A stretch of DNA of 60,505 bases from Actinomadura meyerae (GTDB lineage: Bacteria > Actinomycetota > Actinomycetes > Streptosporangiales > Streptosporangiaceae). The notes beneath the pieces were generated by a model, which was given only the letters and a program-made list of their open reading frames with translations, ran no database searches and was not told the origin of the DNA. The stretch is from contig NZ_FZOR01000050.1 of the NCBI RefSeq assembly GCF_900188445.1, positions 1 through 60,505 of the forward strand. The letters run 5' to 3'. Positions within the stretch are counted from its first letter, which is position 1. Every line of letters begins with the position of its first letter. A program made the position numbers and the translations under genes. Positions 17,357 to 25,585 of the stretch are shown here, in pieces.

Positions 17357-19585
17357 TCACGGCCGCGGATCACCGTCCTCGGGCGACGCGGTCACCACCA
17401 GGACGTCGAGCGCTTCCACCTGGGAACCGTGCACCCACCACGGGTTGACCTCGAGGGCGCGCAGCGACGGACCGAGGGACGCGGCCGCCCGGGTCAGGGC
17501 GGACACGGCGCGCGCGACCGCGCCGACGTCCGCCGGCGTCCCGCCGCGGACGCCCCGCAGGATGGCGGCGCCGCGCAGCTCGCCGAGCATCTCCTCGACC
17601 TCGCCCGGGTCCACCGGCAGGGCGCGCAGGCTCACATCGTCCAGCACCTCGACGAAGACGCCGCCCAGGCCGACGGCCAGGACCGGCCCGAAGACCGGGT
17701 CGACCGTCACGCCGGCGAACAGCTCGATGCCGCCGCGGCGCATCGGCGTGACCAGGACGCCCTCGACGTCCCCGGTGTGTGCCCGGCCGGCGGCGTGCAC
17801 CCGGTCGAAGGCGGCGCCCACTTCCCGCGGTCCGGTCACCGCCAGCGCCACTCCACCGATGTCCGACTTGTGGGCGATGCCCGCCGAGCACACCTTGAGC
17901 GCCACCGGACAGCCCAGCGCGTCCGCGGCCGCCTGGGCCTCCTCCCGAGTGCGCACGAGCGCCGCCGGGACCAGCGGCGCGCCGTGGGCGGCGAGCAGGT
18001 CCCGGGCGGCCGCCTCCGACCAGGGACCGGTGCGGGCGGGCGGGCGCGGAGCGGGCACGGCGGCCGGCGAGTCCTCGGCGGGACCGGGCGCGTGCCGGAG
18101 CAGCCGCCGCCGCGCGCGGCTCCAGCGCAGGGCGTGGCCGACGGCCGTCATCCCCAGTTCGATGCCCGGAAGGACCTGGAGGCCGTGCCGGTCGAGCGCC
18201 TCACGGGCGTACGGCGCGAGGTCGGTGCACGTCGTCGAGTAGTGCACGACCGGTTTCGCCGCCGACCTCGCGGTCTCGGCGAGCGCCGCCAGCCGCCGGT
18301 CGAGCGGCTCCGGGTCCGGCGGCTCCCGCGACGGCAGGCTGAGCGAATTGAAGACGAAGTCGACGGAGGGGTCGTCCACCATGGCCTCCAGGCACAGGTC
18401 GGCCAGCCCCCGGCCGCCCGAGGGAGGGCGCGCGAGGACGAACCCCGTGACGTCCAGCGGGTTGCGGGCCACCGCGAACGGCGGCAGCAGCTCGGTGAGC
18501 CGGTCGCACGTCCCGGATGCGAGCTCGGGCACCTCGATGCCCTCGTCGCAGGCCCGATCGGCGATGATGTCGCAGGCGCCGCCGGACGCGCTCACCACGC
18601 CCATGCGCGGCTCCGCGAGCGGAAGCCCCTGAGCCAGCAGATCCGCGGTCACCAGCAGTTCCTCGAGGCTCCGCACGCGCACCACCCCCGAGCGCCGGAA
18701 CACGGCGTCGGTCACCGCGTCGTCGCCGGCGACCGCACCCGTGTGGGCCAGCGCGCTGGCGCGGCCCGCGTCGCTGCGGCCGACCTTGAGCACGACGACC
18801 GGCTTGCCCGCGCTCAGGGCGCGGCGGGCGAGGTCCACGAAGCCCCCGGCGTCGCGGATGGTCTCCAGGAACATCGCGATGGCGCGTGTGCGGTCGTCTT
18901 CGAGGAGGTGGGCGAGGACGTCGGTGGCCGTGACGACCGTCTCGTTCCCCATCGAGGACAGCAGGCTCAGCCCGATGCCGTGGCGGCTCGAGAAGTCCAG
19001 CACGGCGCTGGAGAGGGCCCCGCTCTGGAGCACCACCCCGACACCGCCGGGCCGCAGCGGGGAGGTGACCGGGAGCCCGAACGGCGCGGCTCGGGCGCGC
19101 GGATTGATGTAGCCGAGGGTGTTGGGACCGAGCACGGTCAGGTCGAGTTCGATCGCGCGGTCGAGCAGTTCCCGTTCCCGGCGATGACCGTGCGCGCCGC
19201 TCTCGCCGTAGCCGGAGGCGAGCACCACGAGGTTGCGCACGCCCGCCTCGGCCGCCTCCTCCATCACCGCGTCCACCCGCTCGGTGGCGACCTGGCAGAA
19301 GGCGAGGTCCACCGGTTCGTCCAGCGCCCGGAGGCCGGGCACGGCGGGAAGCCCGAAGACCGAGGCGTGGCGCGGGTTCACCGGCACGATGCGCCCCGGG
19401 AGGCGGCCGGCCCGCAGGCTCGCGACCACCAGGCGGGACCAGCCGGAGGACTCGCTGGCGCCGACGAGAGCGACGCTCCGCGGCGCGAACAGGGCGCGCA
19501 GGCGCGCCGGCCGGGCCAGGCGGCGGCGTGCCGCCTCGCGCTCGGCGGGACCGGCCGGTGCCGCACCGTCGACTGTGCCGGACAT
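17357..19585 (-). CDS. NDP-forming acyl-CoA synthetase (acetate-CoA ligase family)
   Basis: A 742-residue fused-subunit acyl-CoA synthetase that would form acyl-CoA with ATP or GTP through a phosphohistidine. The N-terminal part is a CoA-binding Rossmann domain (LFAPRSVALVGAS), followed by succinyl-CoA-ligase-like domains with the phospho-His in LAHTGAVAGDD. The C-terminal part is an ATP-grasp domain (ALKVCSAGIAHKSDIGG). The ATG at 19585 has GGGAAGGGG upstream; a longer frame to 19645 would include the palindromic operator, which argues against it. It is divergent from the hydratase operon and probably controlled by the palindrome. Confidence 0.93.
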   Translation of the reverse strand: MSGTVDGAAPAGPAEREAARRRLARPARLRALFAPRSVALVGASESSGWSRLVVASLRAGRLPGRIVPVNPRHASVFGLPAVPGLRALDEPVDLAFCQVATERVDAVMEEAAEAGVRNLVVLASGYGESGAHGHRRERELLDRAIELDLTVLGPNTLGYINPRARAAPFGLPVTSPLRPGGVGVVLQSGALSSAVLDFSSRHGIGLSLLSSMGNETVVTATDVLAHLLEDDRTRAIAMFLETIRDAGGFVDLARRALSAGKPVVVLKVGRSDAGRASALAHTGAVAGDDAVTDAVFRRSGVVRVRSLEELLVTADLLAQGLPLAEPRMGVVSASGGACDIIADRACDEGIEVPELASGTCDRLTELLPPFAVARNPLDVTGFVLARPPSGGRGLADLCLEAMVDDPSVDFVFNSLSLPSREPPDPEPLDRRLAALAETARSAAKPVVHYSTTCTDLAPYAREALDRHGLQVLPGIELGMTAVGHALRWSRARRRLLRHAPGPAEDSPAAVPAPRPPARTGPWSEAAARDLLAAHGAPLVPAALVRTREEAQAAADALGCPVALKVCSAGIAHKSDIGGVALAVTGPREVGAAFDRVHAAGRAHTGDVEGVLVTPMRRGGIELFAGVTVDPVFGPVLAVGLGGVFVEVLDDVSLRALPVDPGEVEEMLGELRGAAILRGVRGGTPADVGAVARAVSALTRAAASLGPSLRALEVNPWWVHGSQVEALDVLVVTASPEDGDPRP

Positions 19586-19641
19586 CGAACGCCCCTTCCC
19601 CGGCCGCCGCCGCGCACCCGGTCGGCCCTGCGAGCGGCCCG

Positions 19642-19668
19642 CCAACTTAGAATTCGATTCTAAGTTGG
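19642..19668. promoter_or_regulatory. 27-bp perfect palindromic operator
   Basis: Arms CCAACTTAGAAT and ATTCTAAGTTGG (12 bp, no mismatch) flank TCG. The site lies 57 bases before the NDP-forming synthetase start and in a local AT-rich patch. A weaker copy of its TAGAAT-N3-ATTCTA core is at 19731-19747. The TetR gene at 22413-23081 in the adjacent operon is the obvious candidate ligand. Confidence 0.75.
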
Positions 19669-19690
19669 AGCCTGCGCCACTGCCCTATCG

Positions 19691-19710
19691 CCTGTCAATG
19701 GGTTGACAGG
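19691..19710. repeat. Inverted repeat overlapping the -35 region
   Basis: CCTGTCAA and TTGACAGG are perfect 8-bp arms around TGGG. The right arm contains the -35 hexamer of the rightward promoter, and the left arm gives TTGACA on the opposite strand, so it may only reflect two opposed -35 elements or may bind a second regulator. Confidence 0.5.
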
Positions 19711-19747
19711 TGAAGCCGGGGCCAGTAGTTCTAGAACTCAATTCTAA
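19703..19747 (+). promoter_or_regulatory. Promoter and second operator for the hydratase operon
   Basis: TTGACA (19703-19708), a 17-base spacer and TAGTTC (19726-19731) form a plausible promoter. Immediately after it, CTAGAACTCAATTCTAA (19731-19747) matches the core of the perfect palindrome at 19642-19668 with a few changes. Binding would cover the transcription start of the rightward operon. Confidence 0.55.
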
Positions 19748-19805
19748 ACTGACCGATCGGGCCGAGCCCACGCGATGGCGCCGGCGAACCGACAGGAGCC
19801 GAGGG

Positions 19806-20684
19806 ATGGCGCTGAATCACGCGCTCGTCGGGGTCCCGAGCGAGTCCGCGACCCGCTCATGGGACGGCATCGACACGCTGCTGTACGCGCTGGGCGTCGG
19901 GGCCGGCGCCGAGGACCCGCAGCAGGAGCTGGCGTTCACCACGGAGAACACCGAAGGGGTCGACCAGCGGGTGCTGCCCACGTTCGCCGTCCTGGTCGCA
20001 CAGGCGCAGGGCGGCCCGCGCCGCCGGCTGGGCGATTTCGACCCCGCACGGCTGGTGCACGCCGAGCAGGCCTTCCACCTGCACCGGCCGCTGCCCGTGG
20101 CCGGTTCGGTGACGGTCACCTCCACGGTCACCGACATGCTCGACAAGGGCCGGGGAGCGCTCGTCCGGACGGAGAGCGTCGCCACCGATGACGACGGCCG
20201 CCCGCTCGTCACGGCCAGGAGCGGTGCCTACATCACGGGTGAGGGAGGCGCCGGCTCGGTGTCGGCCGAACGCTCCGGCGACCGGCCGCTGCCCGGGGAC
20301 GGCCCCTGGAGCCGGCCCGAGCGCGAACCCGACCACCGCGTCGTCTACCGCACGCGCCCCGACCAGGCGCTCCTCTACCGGCTCAGCGGCGACCGCAACC
20401 CGCTGCACTCCGATCCGGCGTTCGCCGCGCGCGGCGGCTTCGACCGCCCGATCCTCCACGGCCTGTGCACCTACGGCTTCACCGGCCGGGCACTGCTGCA
20501 CACGGTCTGCGGCTCGGACCCGGGAAGGTTCCACTCCATGTACGGCCGCTTCAGCCGGCCCGTCTTCCCCGGCGACGTGCTCGTGGTGAACCTCTGGCGG
20601 GACGGCGACGACCGCACCCTGTTCCAGACCGAGACCCAGGACGGCACGGTCGTCATCGACCGCGGCGTCGCCCACCACTCCTGA
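19806..20684 (+). CDS. MaoC-type (R)-specific enoyl-CoA hydratase
   Basis: A 292-residue double-hotdog hydratase. The C-terminal half holds the hydratase-2 signature YRLSGDRNPLHSDP followed by GGFDRPILHGLCTYG (about residues 193-223), with the Asp and His expected for water addition. The N-terminal half is the non-catalytic hotdog that binds the acyl chain. The ATG at 19806 follows AGGAG by about ten bases. It heads an operon with a thiolase-fold protein, a DUF35 protein and a TetR regulator. Its product would be the (R)-3-hydroxyacyl-CoA used by the SDR at 16420. Confidence 0.93.
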   Translation: MALNHALVGVPSESATRSWDGIDTLLYALGVGAGAEDPQQELAFTTENTEGVDQRVLPTFAVLVAQAQGGPRRRLGDFDPARLVHAEQAFHLHRPLPVAGSVTVTSTVTDMLDKGRGALVRTESVATDDDGRPLVTARSGAYITGEGGAGSVSAERSGDRPLPGDGPWSRPEREPDHRVVYRTRPDQALLYRLSGDRNPLHSDPAFAARGGFDRPILHGLCTYGFTGRALLHTVCGSDPGRFHSMYGRFSRPVFPGDVLVVNLWRDGDDRTLFQTETQDGTVVIDRGVAHHS

Positions 20685-20707
20685 GACCCTCCAGAGACGA
20701 GGTCCCG

Positions 20708-21889
20708 GTGCCCACCCGTCGAGCGGCCGTAGCCGGCATCCACGAGTATCCGGATCGCCTGATCCCGGGTATGAGCAGACTGCAGATCAAGGCCGTCTCC
20801 GCAGGACGGGCCCTGGCCGACGCCGGCCTGGACTGGGCCGACGTCGACGCGCTGTACGACGCGGGTGAGACGGGTCCCATGGCGGGGATCGCCGTCGCCG
20901 AGTACTTCGGCATCACCCCCCGGGTGATCGACACCACCGCGGTCGGCGGCAGCTCCTACCAGTTCCACGCCGCGCATGCCATGCGCGACATCGCGGCCGG
21001 CCGCGCCCGGGTCGCGCTGCTCACCTACGGCTCGACCGCCAGGAGCGAGTCCCGGGCGATCGGCACGGGAGGGCGCGCGGGCCAGGCGACGCCGGCGAGC
21101 TCGATGGAGACGCCGTACGGCCTCAACCTGATCGCCAACTACGCGCTCGCGGCCCGCCGCCACATGCACGAGCACGGCACGACACCGGAGCAGCTCGCCG
21201 AGATCGCGGTGACCACCCGGGCCCACGCCGTGCGCAACCCCGAGGCGGTGGCCGCGCTGCGGGCGCTCGGCATCCGCCGCACCGGCGAGATCACCGTCGG
21301 GGACGTCCTGTCCTCCCGCCGGATCGCCGACCCGCTCCACCTGCTGGAGTGCTGCCTGGTCTCGGACGGCGGCGGCGCGGTGGTGATCGTCGCCGAGGAC
21401 GTCGCCCGGGACCTGCGCCGCCCGCCGGTGTGGCTGCTGGGGGCCGGCGAGGCCGTGGGCTACCCCGGCAACGACCGGGACATCACCACCAGCGCGGCCG
21501 CGCGCTCGGGCCCGGCGGCGTTCGCCGAGGCGGGCCTCACGCCCGCCGACATCGACGTGGCCATGGTCTACGACTCCTTCACCATCACGGTCCTGACGAT
21601 CCTGGAGGACCTGGGCTTCGCCGAGAAGGGCGGCGGCGGAGCCCTCGTGGAGGGCGGACGCCTGCGCTGGGACCGGCCCGGAGCCCCGGCGCTCAACACC
21701 GACGGCGGCGGGCTGTCCTCCAACCACCCCGGCATGCGCGGGATCTTCCTGCTGATCGAGGCGACCCGCCAGCTGCGCGGCGAGTCGACGTCGCAGGTGC
21801 CGGGCGCCCGGCACGCCATCGCCCATGGCAACGGCGGCCTCCTCGGCACCCGCCACGCCGCCGGCACCGTCATTCTGGGCACCGACTGA
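20708..21889 (+). CDS. Thiolase-fold lipid-transfer-type protein lacking both thiolase cysteines
   Basis: A 393-residue SCP-x/Ltp-type thiolase homologue. The fold is clear from the C-terminal NTDGGGLSSNHPGMRG and AHGNGGLLGTRHAAGT blocks. The position of the nucleophilic Cys reads DTTAVGGSSYQFHAA and the second Cys position reads HGNGG, so both cysteines are absent while the SNHPGMRG His remains. Together with the adjacent DUF35 gene this resembles the Ltp2-ChsH2 arrangement, where a thiolase-fold protein cleaves carbon-carbon bonds as an aldolase. An aldolase role is inferred. The GTG start at 20708 has GAGG upstream. Confidence 0.85.
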   Translation: MPTRRAAVAGIHEYPDRLIPGMSRLQIKAVSAGRALADAGLDWADVDALYDAGETGPMAGIAVAEYFGITPRVIDTTAVGGSSYQFHAAHAMRDIAAGRARVALLTYGSTARSESRAIGTGGRAGQATPASSMETPYGLNLIANYALAARRHMHEHGTTPEQLAEIAVTTRAHAVRNPEAVAALRALGIRRTGEITVGDVLSSRRIADPLHLLECCLVSDGGGAVVIVAEDVARDLRRPPVWLLGAGEAVGYPGNDRDITTSAAARSGPAAFAEAGLTPADIDVAMVYDSFTITVLTILEDLGFAEKGGGGALVEGGRLRWDRPGAPALNTDGGGLSSNHPGMRGIFLLIEATRQLRGESTSQVPGARHAIAHGNGGLLGTRHAAGTVILGTD

Positions 21890-21900
21890 GGAGGACGGCG

Positions 21901-22359
21901 ATGAACGCCGAAAGCACGGGCACCTCCGGCACCGGCCGGCCGGACCCGCGACGTCCGCTCCCGCTCTTCCCCGAGCCCGACACCGAGCCCTGGTGGCGGG
22001 CGACCGCCGAGCACCGCCTGCTCTACCAGGCCGGCGCGTCGGGCCGTCCCGTCTTCTATCCGAGGCTGGTCGAGCCCGGCGCGATCCGGCCCGGCGTGCG
22101 GTGGCGGGAGTCCGCCGGGGCCGGCACCGTCTACAGCCACACCGTCCTCCGGCAGCACGGCCACCCGTTCTTCCGCGCGCGCCTGCCCTACGTCGTGGGG
22201 TTCATCGATCTCGACGAGGGCTTCCGCATGCTCGCCGAGATCGATGCGGACCCCGAGGAGATCCGGATCGGGATGCGGGTCCGGGTCGGCTGGGAGGACC
22301 ACGACGGTCTCAGCGTGCCCGTCTTCGTGCCCGCTGGGGGCGGGGACTCCGTCCAGTAG
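21901..22359 (+). CDS. DUF35/OB-fold protein without zinc-ribbon cysteines
   Basis: A 152-residue partner protein of the DUF35 family. The C-terminal OB-fold (GTVYSHTVLR to VGWEDHDGLSVPVFVP) is normal. The N-terminal rubredoxin-like zinc ribbon, usually carrying four Cys around CxxCG, reads LLYQAGASGRPVFYPRL here and contains no Cys. It follows the thiolase-fold gene by 11 bases with a GAGGAGG ribosome-binding site. These proteins normally form a complex with thiolases or aldolases and position the acyl-CoA. Confidence 0.85.
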   Translation: MNAESTGTSGTGRPDPRRPLPLFPEPDTEPWWRATAEHRLLYQAGASGRPVFYPRLVEPGAIRPGVRWRESAGAGTVYSHTVLRQHGHPFFRARLPYVVGFIDLDEGFRMLAEIDADPEEIRIGMRVRVGWEDHDGLSVPVFVPAGGGDSVQ

Positions 22360-22412
22360 CCTGGTTCCGCCCTCCCCCGAACCCGCGAACCGACACGGAA
22401 CAGGCCCACTCG

Positions 22413-23081
22413 ATGCCACGACGAACCGCCTCAGGCCAGTCACCCGGCGGCGGGACCCGGCGGTGGCGGTCGACCGAGACGGTCCGCACCGAGATCCTCG
22501 ACGCCGCCCGGTACGTCTTCGCCTGGCGGGGCTTCGCCGAGGCGAGCATCAGCGAGGTCGTGGAGCGCTCGGGGGCGAGCGTCGGCAGCATCTACCACCA
22601 CTTCGGCAGCAAGACCGACCTGTTCATGGCGCTGTGGGAGCGGCACCGCGACGAGCAGGTCACGATCGTGCGCCAGGCCGTGACCGACGCGCAGGCGGCG
22701 GGCGTCACCGATCCCTTCGACCTGCTCGTCGCCGGCGCACGCGCCTACCTCGAGGCCACCTGGCCCCGCCGCGACCTCGTGCGCATCTTCCAGGACGGCG
22801 ACACGCCCCCGGGCTTCTCCGCGGAGCAGCGGCGCAGCGGCAGGGCGTGGCTGAACCGCAACTTCCGGCTCCTCGGCGCCACCGACGAGCCGGTGAACCG
22901 CGTCCTGGTGTGGCTGGTCACCAGCTACATCGGTGAGGCCCGCCGCGAGATCGCCAAGGAGCGCACGGCGCGGGCGGCCCGCCGGCAGGTCGAAGCGATG
23001 CTGGAGGTGCTGGAGCGGATGCGGCCGCTCCTCGCGAGCGCCGGCATGCGGCTCGTCGTCCGGGACGACGAGGAGCGCTGA
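22413..23081 (+). CDS. TetR/AcrR-family transcriptional regulator
   Basis: A 222-residue TetR repressor. Its helix-turn-helix (about residues 22-65) includes ARYVFAWRGFAEASISEVV and ASVGSIYHHFGSKTDLF. The C-terminal helical domain is of ordinary length. It is the last gene of the hydratase operon, 53 bases after the DUF35 gene, and ends in two strong hairpins. It probably binds the TAGAAT-N3-ATTCTA sites at 19642-19747, controlling both its own operon and the divergent synthetase genes; the acyl-CoA product would be the expected inducer. Confidence 0.92.
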   Translation: MPRRTASGQSPGGGTRRWRSTETVRTEILDAARYVFAWRGFAEASISEVVERSGASVGSIYHHFGSKTDLFMALWERHRDEQVTIVRQAVTDAQAAGVTDPFDLLVAGARAYLEATWPRRDLVRIFQDGDTPPGFSAEQRRSGRAWLNRNFRLLGATDEPVNRVLVWLVTSYIGEARREIAKERTARAARRQVEAMLEVLERMRPLLASAGMRLVVRDDEER

Positions 23082-23091
23082 GACGACGCCG

Positions 23092-23146
23092 CCGGCCGGG
23101 CGGCCGGGACCGCCCGGCCGGGGCGGGCCGACGGCCGTCGGCCCGC
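23092..23146. terminator. Two consecutive convergent terminator hairpins
   Basis: The first (23092-23121) has perfect 12-bp arms CCGGCCGGGCGG and CCGCCCGGCCGG with a 6-base loop. The second (23123-23146) has perfect 11-bp arms GCGGGCCGACG and CGTCGGCCCGC around GC. They separate the rightward TetR gene from the leftward dehydrogenase gene. Confidence 0.75.
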
Positions 23147-23186
23147 GGCGCCCGTCTCGGCTCCCCGGGTTTCGATTCCCGAGGTC

Positions 23187-24305
23187 TCAGATCCCGAGCC
23201 GGTCGGCCAGCCGCAGCCGGAAGGCCGTGGTGTCGCCGAACAGCACCTGGCCCGCCTTGGCGCGCTTGAGGAACAGGTGCGCGTCGTGCTCCCAGGTGAA
23301 GCCGATCCCTCCGTGGATCTGCAGGTTCTCCGCGGCGGCGCGGAAGAACGCCTCGGCGGCCGCCGCCTTCGCCAGGCCCGCCACCACGGGCACCTCCTCC
23401 GCGCTCGCCCCGCACGCCCACGCGGCGTACCGGGCGCAGGACCGCGCGCCCTCGATCTCGACGAGGACCTCGGCGCACTTGTGCTTGATGGCCTGGAAGG
23501 AGCCGATCTCGCGGCCGAACTGGCGGCGCTGCCGGGCGTAGCCGACGGCCATGTCCAGGCATGCTTGGGCGGCACCCACCATCTCCGCGGCCAGCAGGAC
23601 GTACGCCCGATCGCGGGCGGCGGCGAGCATGGCGCTCCCGGCCCCCTCCTCGCCGATCGGGGAACACGGCGCGTCGTCCAGGACGATCTCGGCGAGCCCG
23701 CGCGTCGGGTCGAGTGCCCGCACCGGATGCCGTGTCACGCCGGGGCCCGCGGTGTCGACGGCGAACACCGACGGCCCGGCCGGCGTGCCGGCGACGACCA
23801 GGCAGACGTCCGCGGCGAGCCCGTCGAGCACCAGTGCCACCCGGCCGCTGACGGTCCATCCGCGGCCGGGGCGCGAGACGGCGGTCGCGGCGCCTCCGAC
23901 CGCGTCCCAGTCCGCGCCGGGCGCCAGCCAGCCGACCGTGACGACGCTCTCCCCGGCGGCGATGCCGGGCAGGTGGCGGGCCTGGGCCTCGTCGTCGCCG
24001 CTGGCCAGCAGGAGGGGGACGGCCAGGCCGAGGGTCGTCAGCAGCGGACCGGGAAGCAGCACCCGGCCGGTCTCCTCGAAGACGTGCGCGAGCGTCTGCA
24101 CATCCGTTCCGGTGCCGCCGTGCTTCTCCGGTATGCCTATGCCGTGCACACCGAGGTCGACGGCGAGGGCGCGCCAGACGTCCGGGTCGTGCTGCACCGG
24201 TCGCCCCATCAGCTCGCGGGCACGGGCCAGTGGTGAGCGCGTGTCGAGGAACCGGCCGACGGCGGCGCGCAGATCCTCCTGTTCGGCGGTGACGGCGAGA
24301 CTCAT
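23187..24305 (-). CDS. Acyl-CoA dehydrogenase, smaller subunit of second pair
   Basis: A 372-residue acyl-CoA dehydrogenase paralogous to the protein at 1785-2897. Both begin MSLA(I/V)T and carry HGGIG(V/F)TWEHDAHL near the C-terminus. The ATG at 24305 overlaps the stop of the larger dehydrogenase gene as ATGA. It is the last gene of the second catabolic operon, which ends 41 bases before the paired hairpins. Retention of two such pairs suggests different chain lengths or successive steps on one substrate. Confidence 0.92.
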   Translation of the reverse strand: MSLAVTAEQEDLRAAVGRFLDTRSPLARARELMGRPVQHDPDVWRALAVDLGVHGIGIPEKHGGTGTDVQTLAHVFEETGRVLLPGPLLTTLGLAVPLLLASGDDEAQARHLPGIAAGESVVTVGWLAPGADWDAVGGAATAVSRPGRGWTVSGRVALVLDGLAADVCLVVAGTPAGPSVFAVDTAGPGVTRHPVRALDPTRGLAEIVLDDAPCSPIGEEGAGSAMLAAARDRAYVLLAAEMVGAAQACLDMAVGYARQRRQFGREIGSFQAIKHKCAEVLVEIEGARSCARYAAWACGASAEEVPVVAGLAKAAAAEAFFRAAAENLQIHGGIGFTWEHDAHLFLKRAKAGQVLFGDTTAFRLRLADRLGI

Positions 24306-25585
24306 CGGCCCGCCCCCGTGCGCTCCTTGGGGAGCCCGAGGACCCGCTCGGCGATGATGTTGCGCTGCACCTCCGCGGTGCCGCCCCAGATCGTCCCCGA
24401 CCGGGCCGAGAGGAACCGCTCCTGCCAGCGTCCCGGCCCCTCCTCGTCGGCCCCGCCCGCGGTCAGGGCCTCGGGGCCCAGGAGATCGAGGGCGATCTCA
24501 CCGAACCGGCGGGCGTACTCCGACCACCGGATCTTGGTGACGGAGCCGTTCTCGGCCCGCGCCGTCGGGTCCTGCCCCGCGGCCAGGGCGGCGAGCAGTT
24601 GGAGACCGGAGAACCTCATGGTCTCGATCTGGGTCCAGGCCCAGGCCAGCCTCTCCCGGACGACCGGGTCGTCTGCGAGGCCGCGGGCCCGGACCTCTTC
24701 GACGAGGGCCCAGAAGTCCCGCGCGTAGCCGACATGGGCGATCGTCGCCCGGTTCCCCCGCTCATGCCCGAGGGTGGTCACCGTGACCCGCCAGCCCTGG
24801 TTGAGGCCGCCGATGACGTTGAACAGGGGCACCCGCGCCCCTTCGAGGAAGGTCTCGGCGAAGCCCGAGCGGCCGTTGAGCTGGCGGATCGGCCGGAACT
24901 CCACGCCCCTGCCCGGCCCGTTGTCGGCGACGGGGAGCAGGACGTAGCTGATCCCGGCGTGCTTGGGGGCGTCCGGGTCGGTACGGACCAGGCAGAACAT
25001 CATGGTGGACTCGTAGTAGCCGGAGGTCCACACCTTCTGGCCGGTGATGACGAGCTCGTCCCCGTCGACCACGCCCGACGTCCGGAGGCCCGCGAGGTCC
25101 GACCCGGCACCCGGCTCGGAGAAGCCCTGGCAGTACACGTGCTCCCCCGAGATGATCCGCGGGAGGAAGTAGGCCTTCTGCTCGTCGGTGCCGTGGGCGA
25201 TGATGGCGGGGCCGACGGTCGTCTCGGCCCGTCCGCGGGTCACCCGCGGGACCCCCGCCCGGTCGAACTCCTCATTCATGATCGCGACCTCCACGGGCCC
25301 CAGGCCCCGGCCGCCGTACTCGCGCGGCCAGGAGACGCACATGTAGCCGGCCTCGCACAGCACCTTCCCCCATGCCTTGAGCGCTTCGGTGTGAGGGCTG
25401 TCGGGCGGGGCCGGCCATTCGACGCCGCGCAACCCGGAGGGCGCGTGCTCATCGAGCCAGGCGCGGAACTCGCGGCGGAACTGCTCGGCCTCGGGCCCCG
25501 GGTCGACGGCGGACGCCGTGGGCGGCAGCGGCCGGTACGCCGTAGGGCGGTCGGTCATGACGGCACCTTTCCTGGGTCGGGTCAT
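24302..25585 (-). CDS. Acyl-CoA dehydrogenase, larger subunit of second pair
   Basis: A 427-residue acyl-CoA dehydrogenase with CQGFSEPGAGSDLAGLRTSG and the C-terminal SGTIWGGTAEVQRNIIAERV segment. It is the close relative of the 2894-4129 product. The start is ATG at 25585, which overlaps the preceding CoA-transferase stop; an internal ATG at 25558 with its own GGAAAGG site is an alternative and would shorten the protein by nine residues. It is expected to work with the smaller subunit encoded next. Confidence 0.93.
   Translation of the reverse strand: MTRPRKGAVMTDRPTAYRPLPPTASAVDPGPEAEQFRREFRAWLDEHAPSGLRGVEWPAPPDSPHTEALKAWGKVLCEAGYMCVSWPREYGGRGLGPVEVAIMNEEFDRAGVPRVTRGRAETTVGPAIIAHGTDEQKAYFLPRIISGEHVYCQGFSEPGAGSDLAGLRTSGVVDGDELVITGQKVWTSGYYESTMMFCLVRTDPDAPKHAGISYVLLPVADNGPGRGVEFRPIRQLNGRSGFAETFLEGARVPLFNVIGGLNQGWRVTVTTLGHERGNRATIAHVGYARDFWALVEEVRARGLADDPVVRERLAWAWTQIETMRFSGLQLLAALAAGQDPTARAENGSVTKIRWSEYARRFGEIALDLLGPEALTAGGADEEGPGRWQERFLSARSGTIWGGTAEVQRNIIAERVLGLPKERTGAGR

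Noticed and set aside
17357..19645. Longer start at 19645 for the NDP-forming synthetase
   Set aside because: It would place the perfect palindrome at the start codon and add an Arg/Gly-rich extension; the ATG at 19585 has a better ribosome-binding site.
19642..19747. KstR-type steroid operator
   Set aside because: The half-sites TAGAA/TTCTA are similar, but the spacing is longer than the known KstR motif; the adjacent TetR gene is a simpler candidate.
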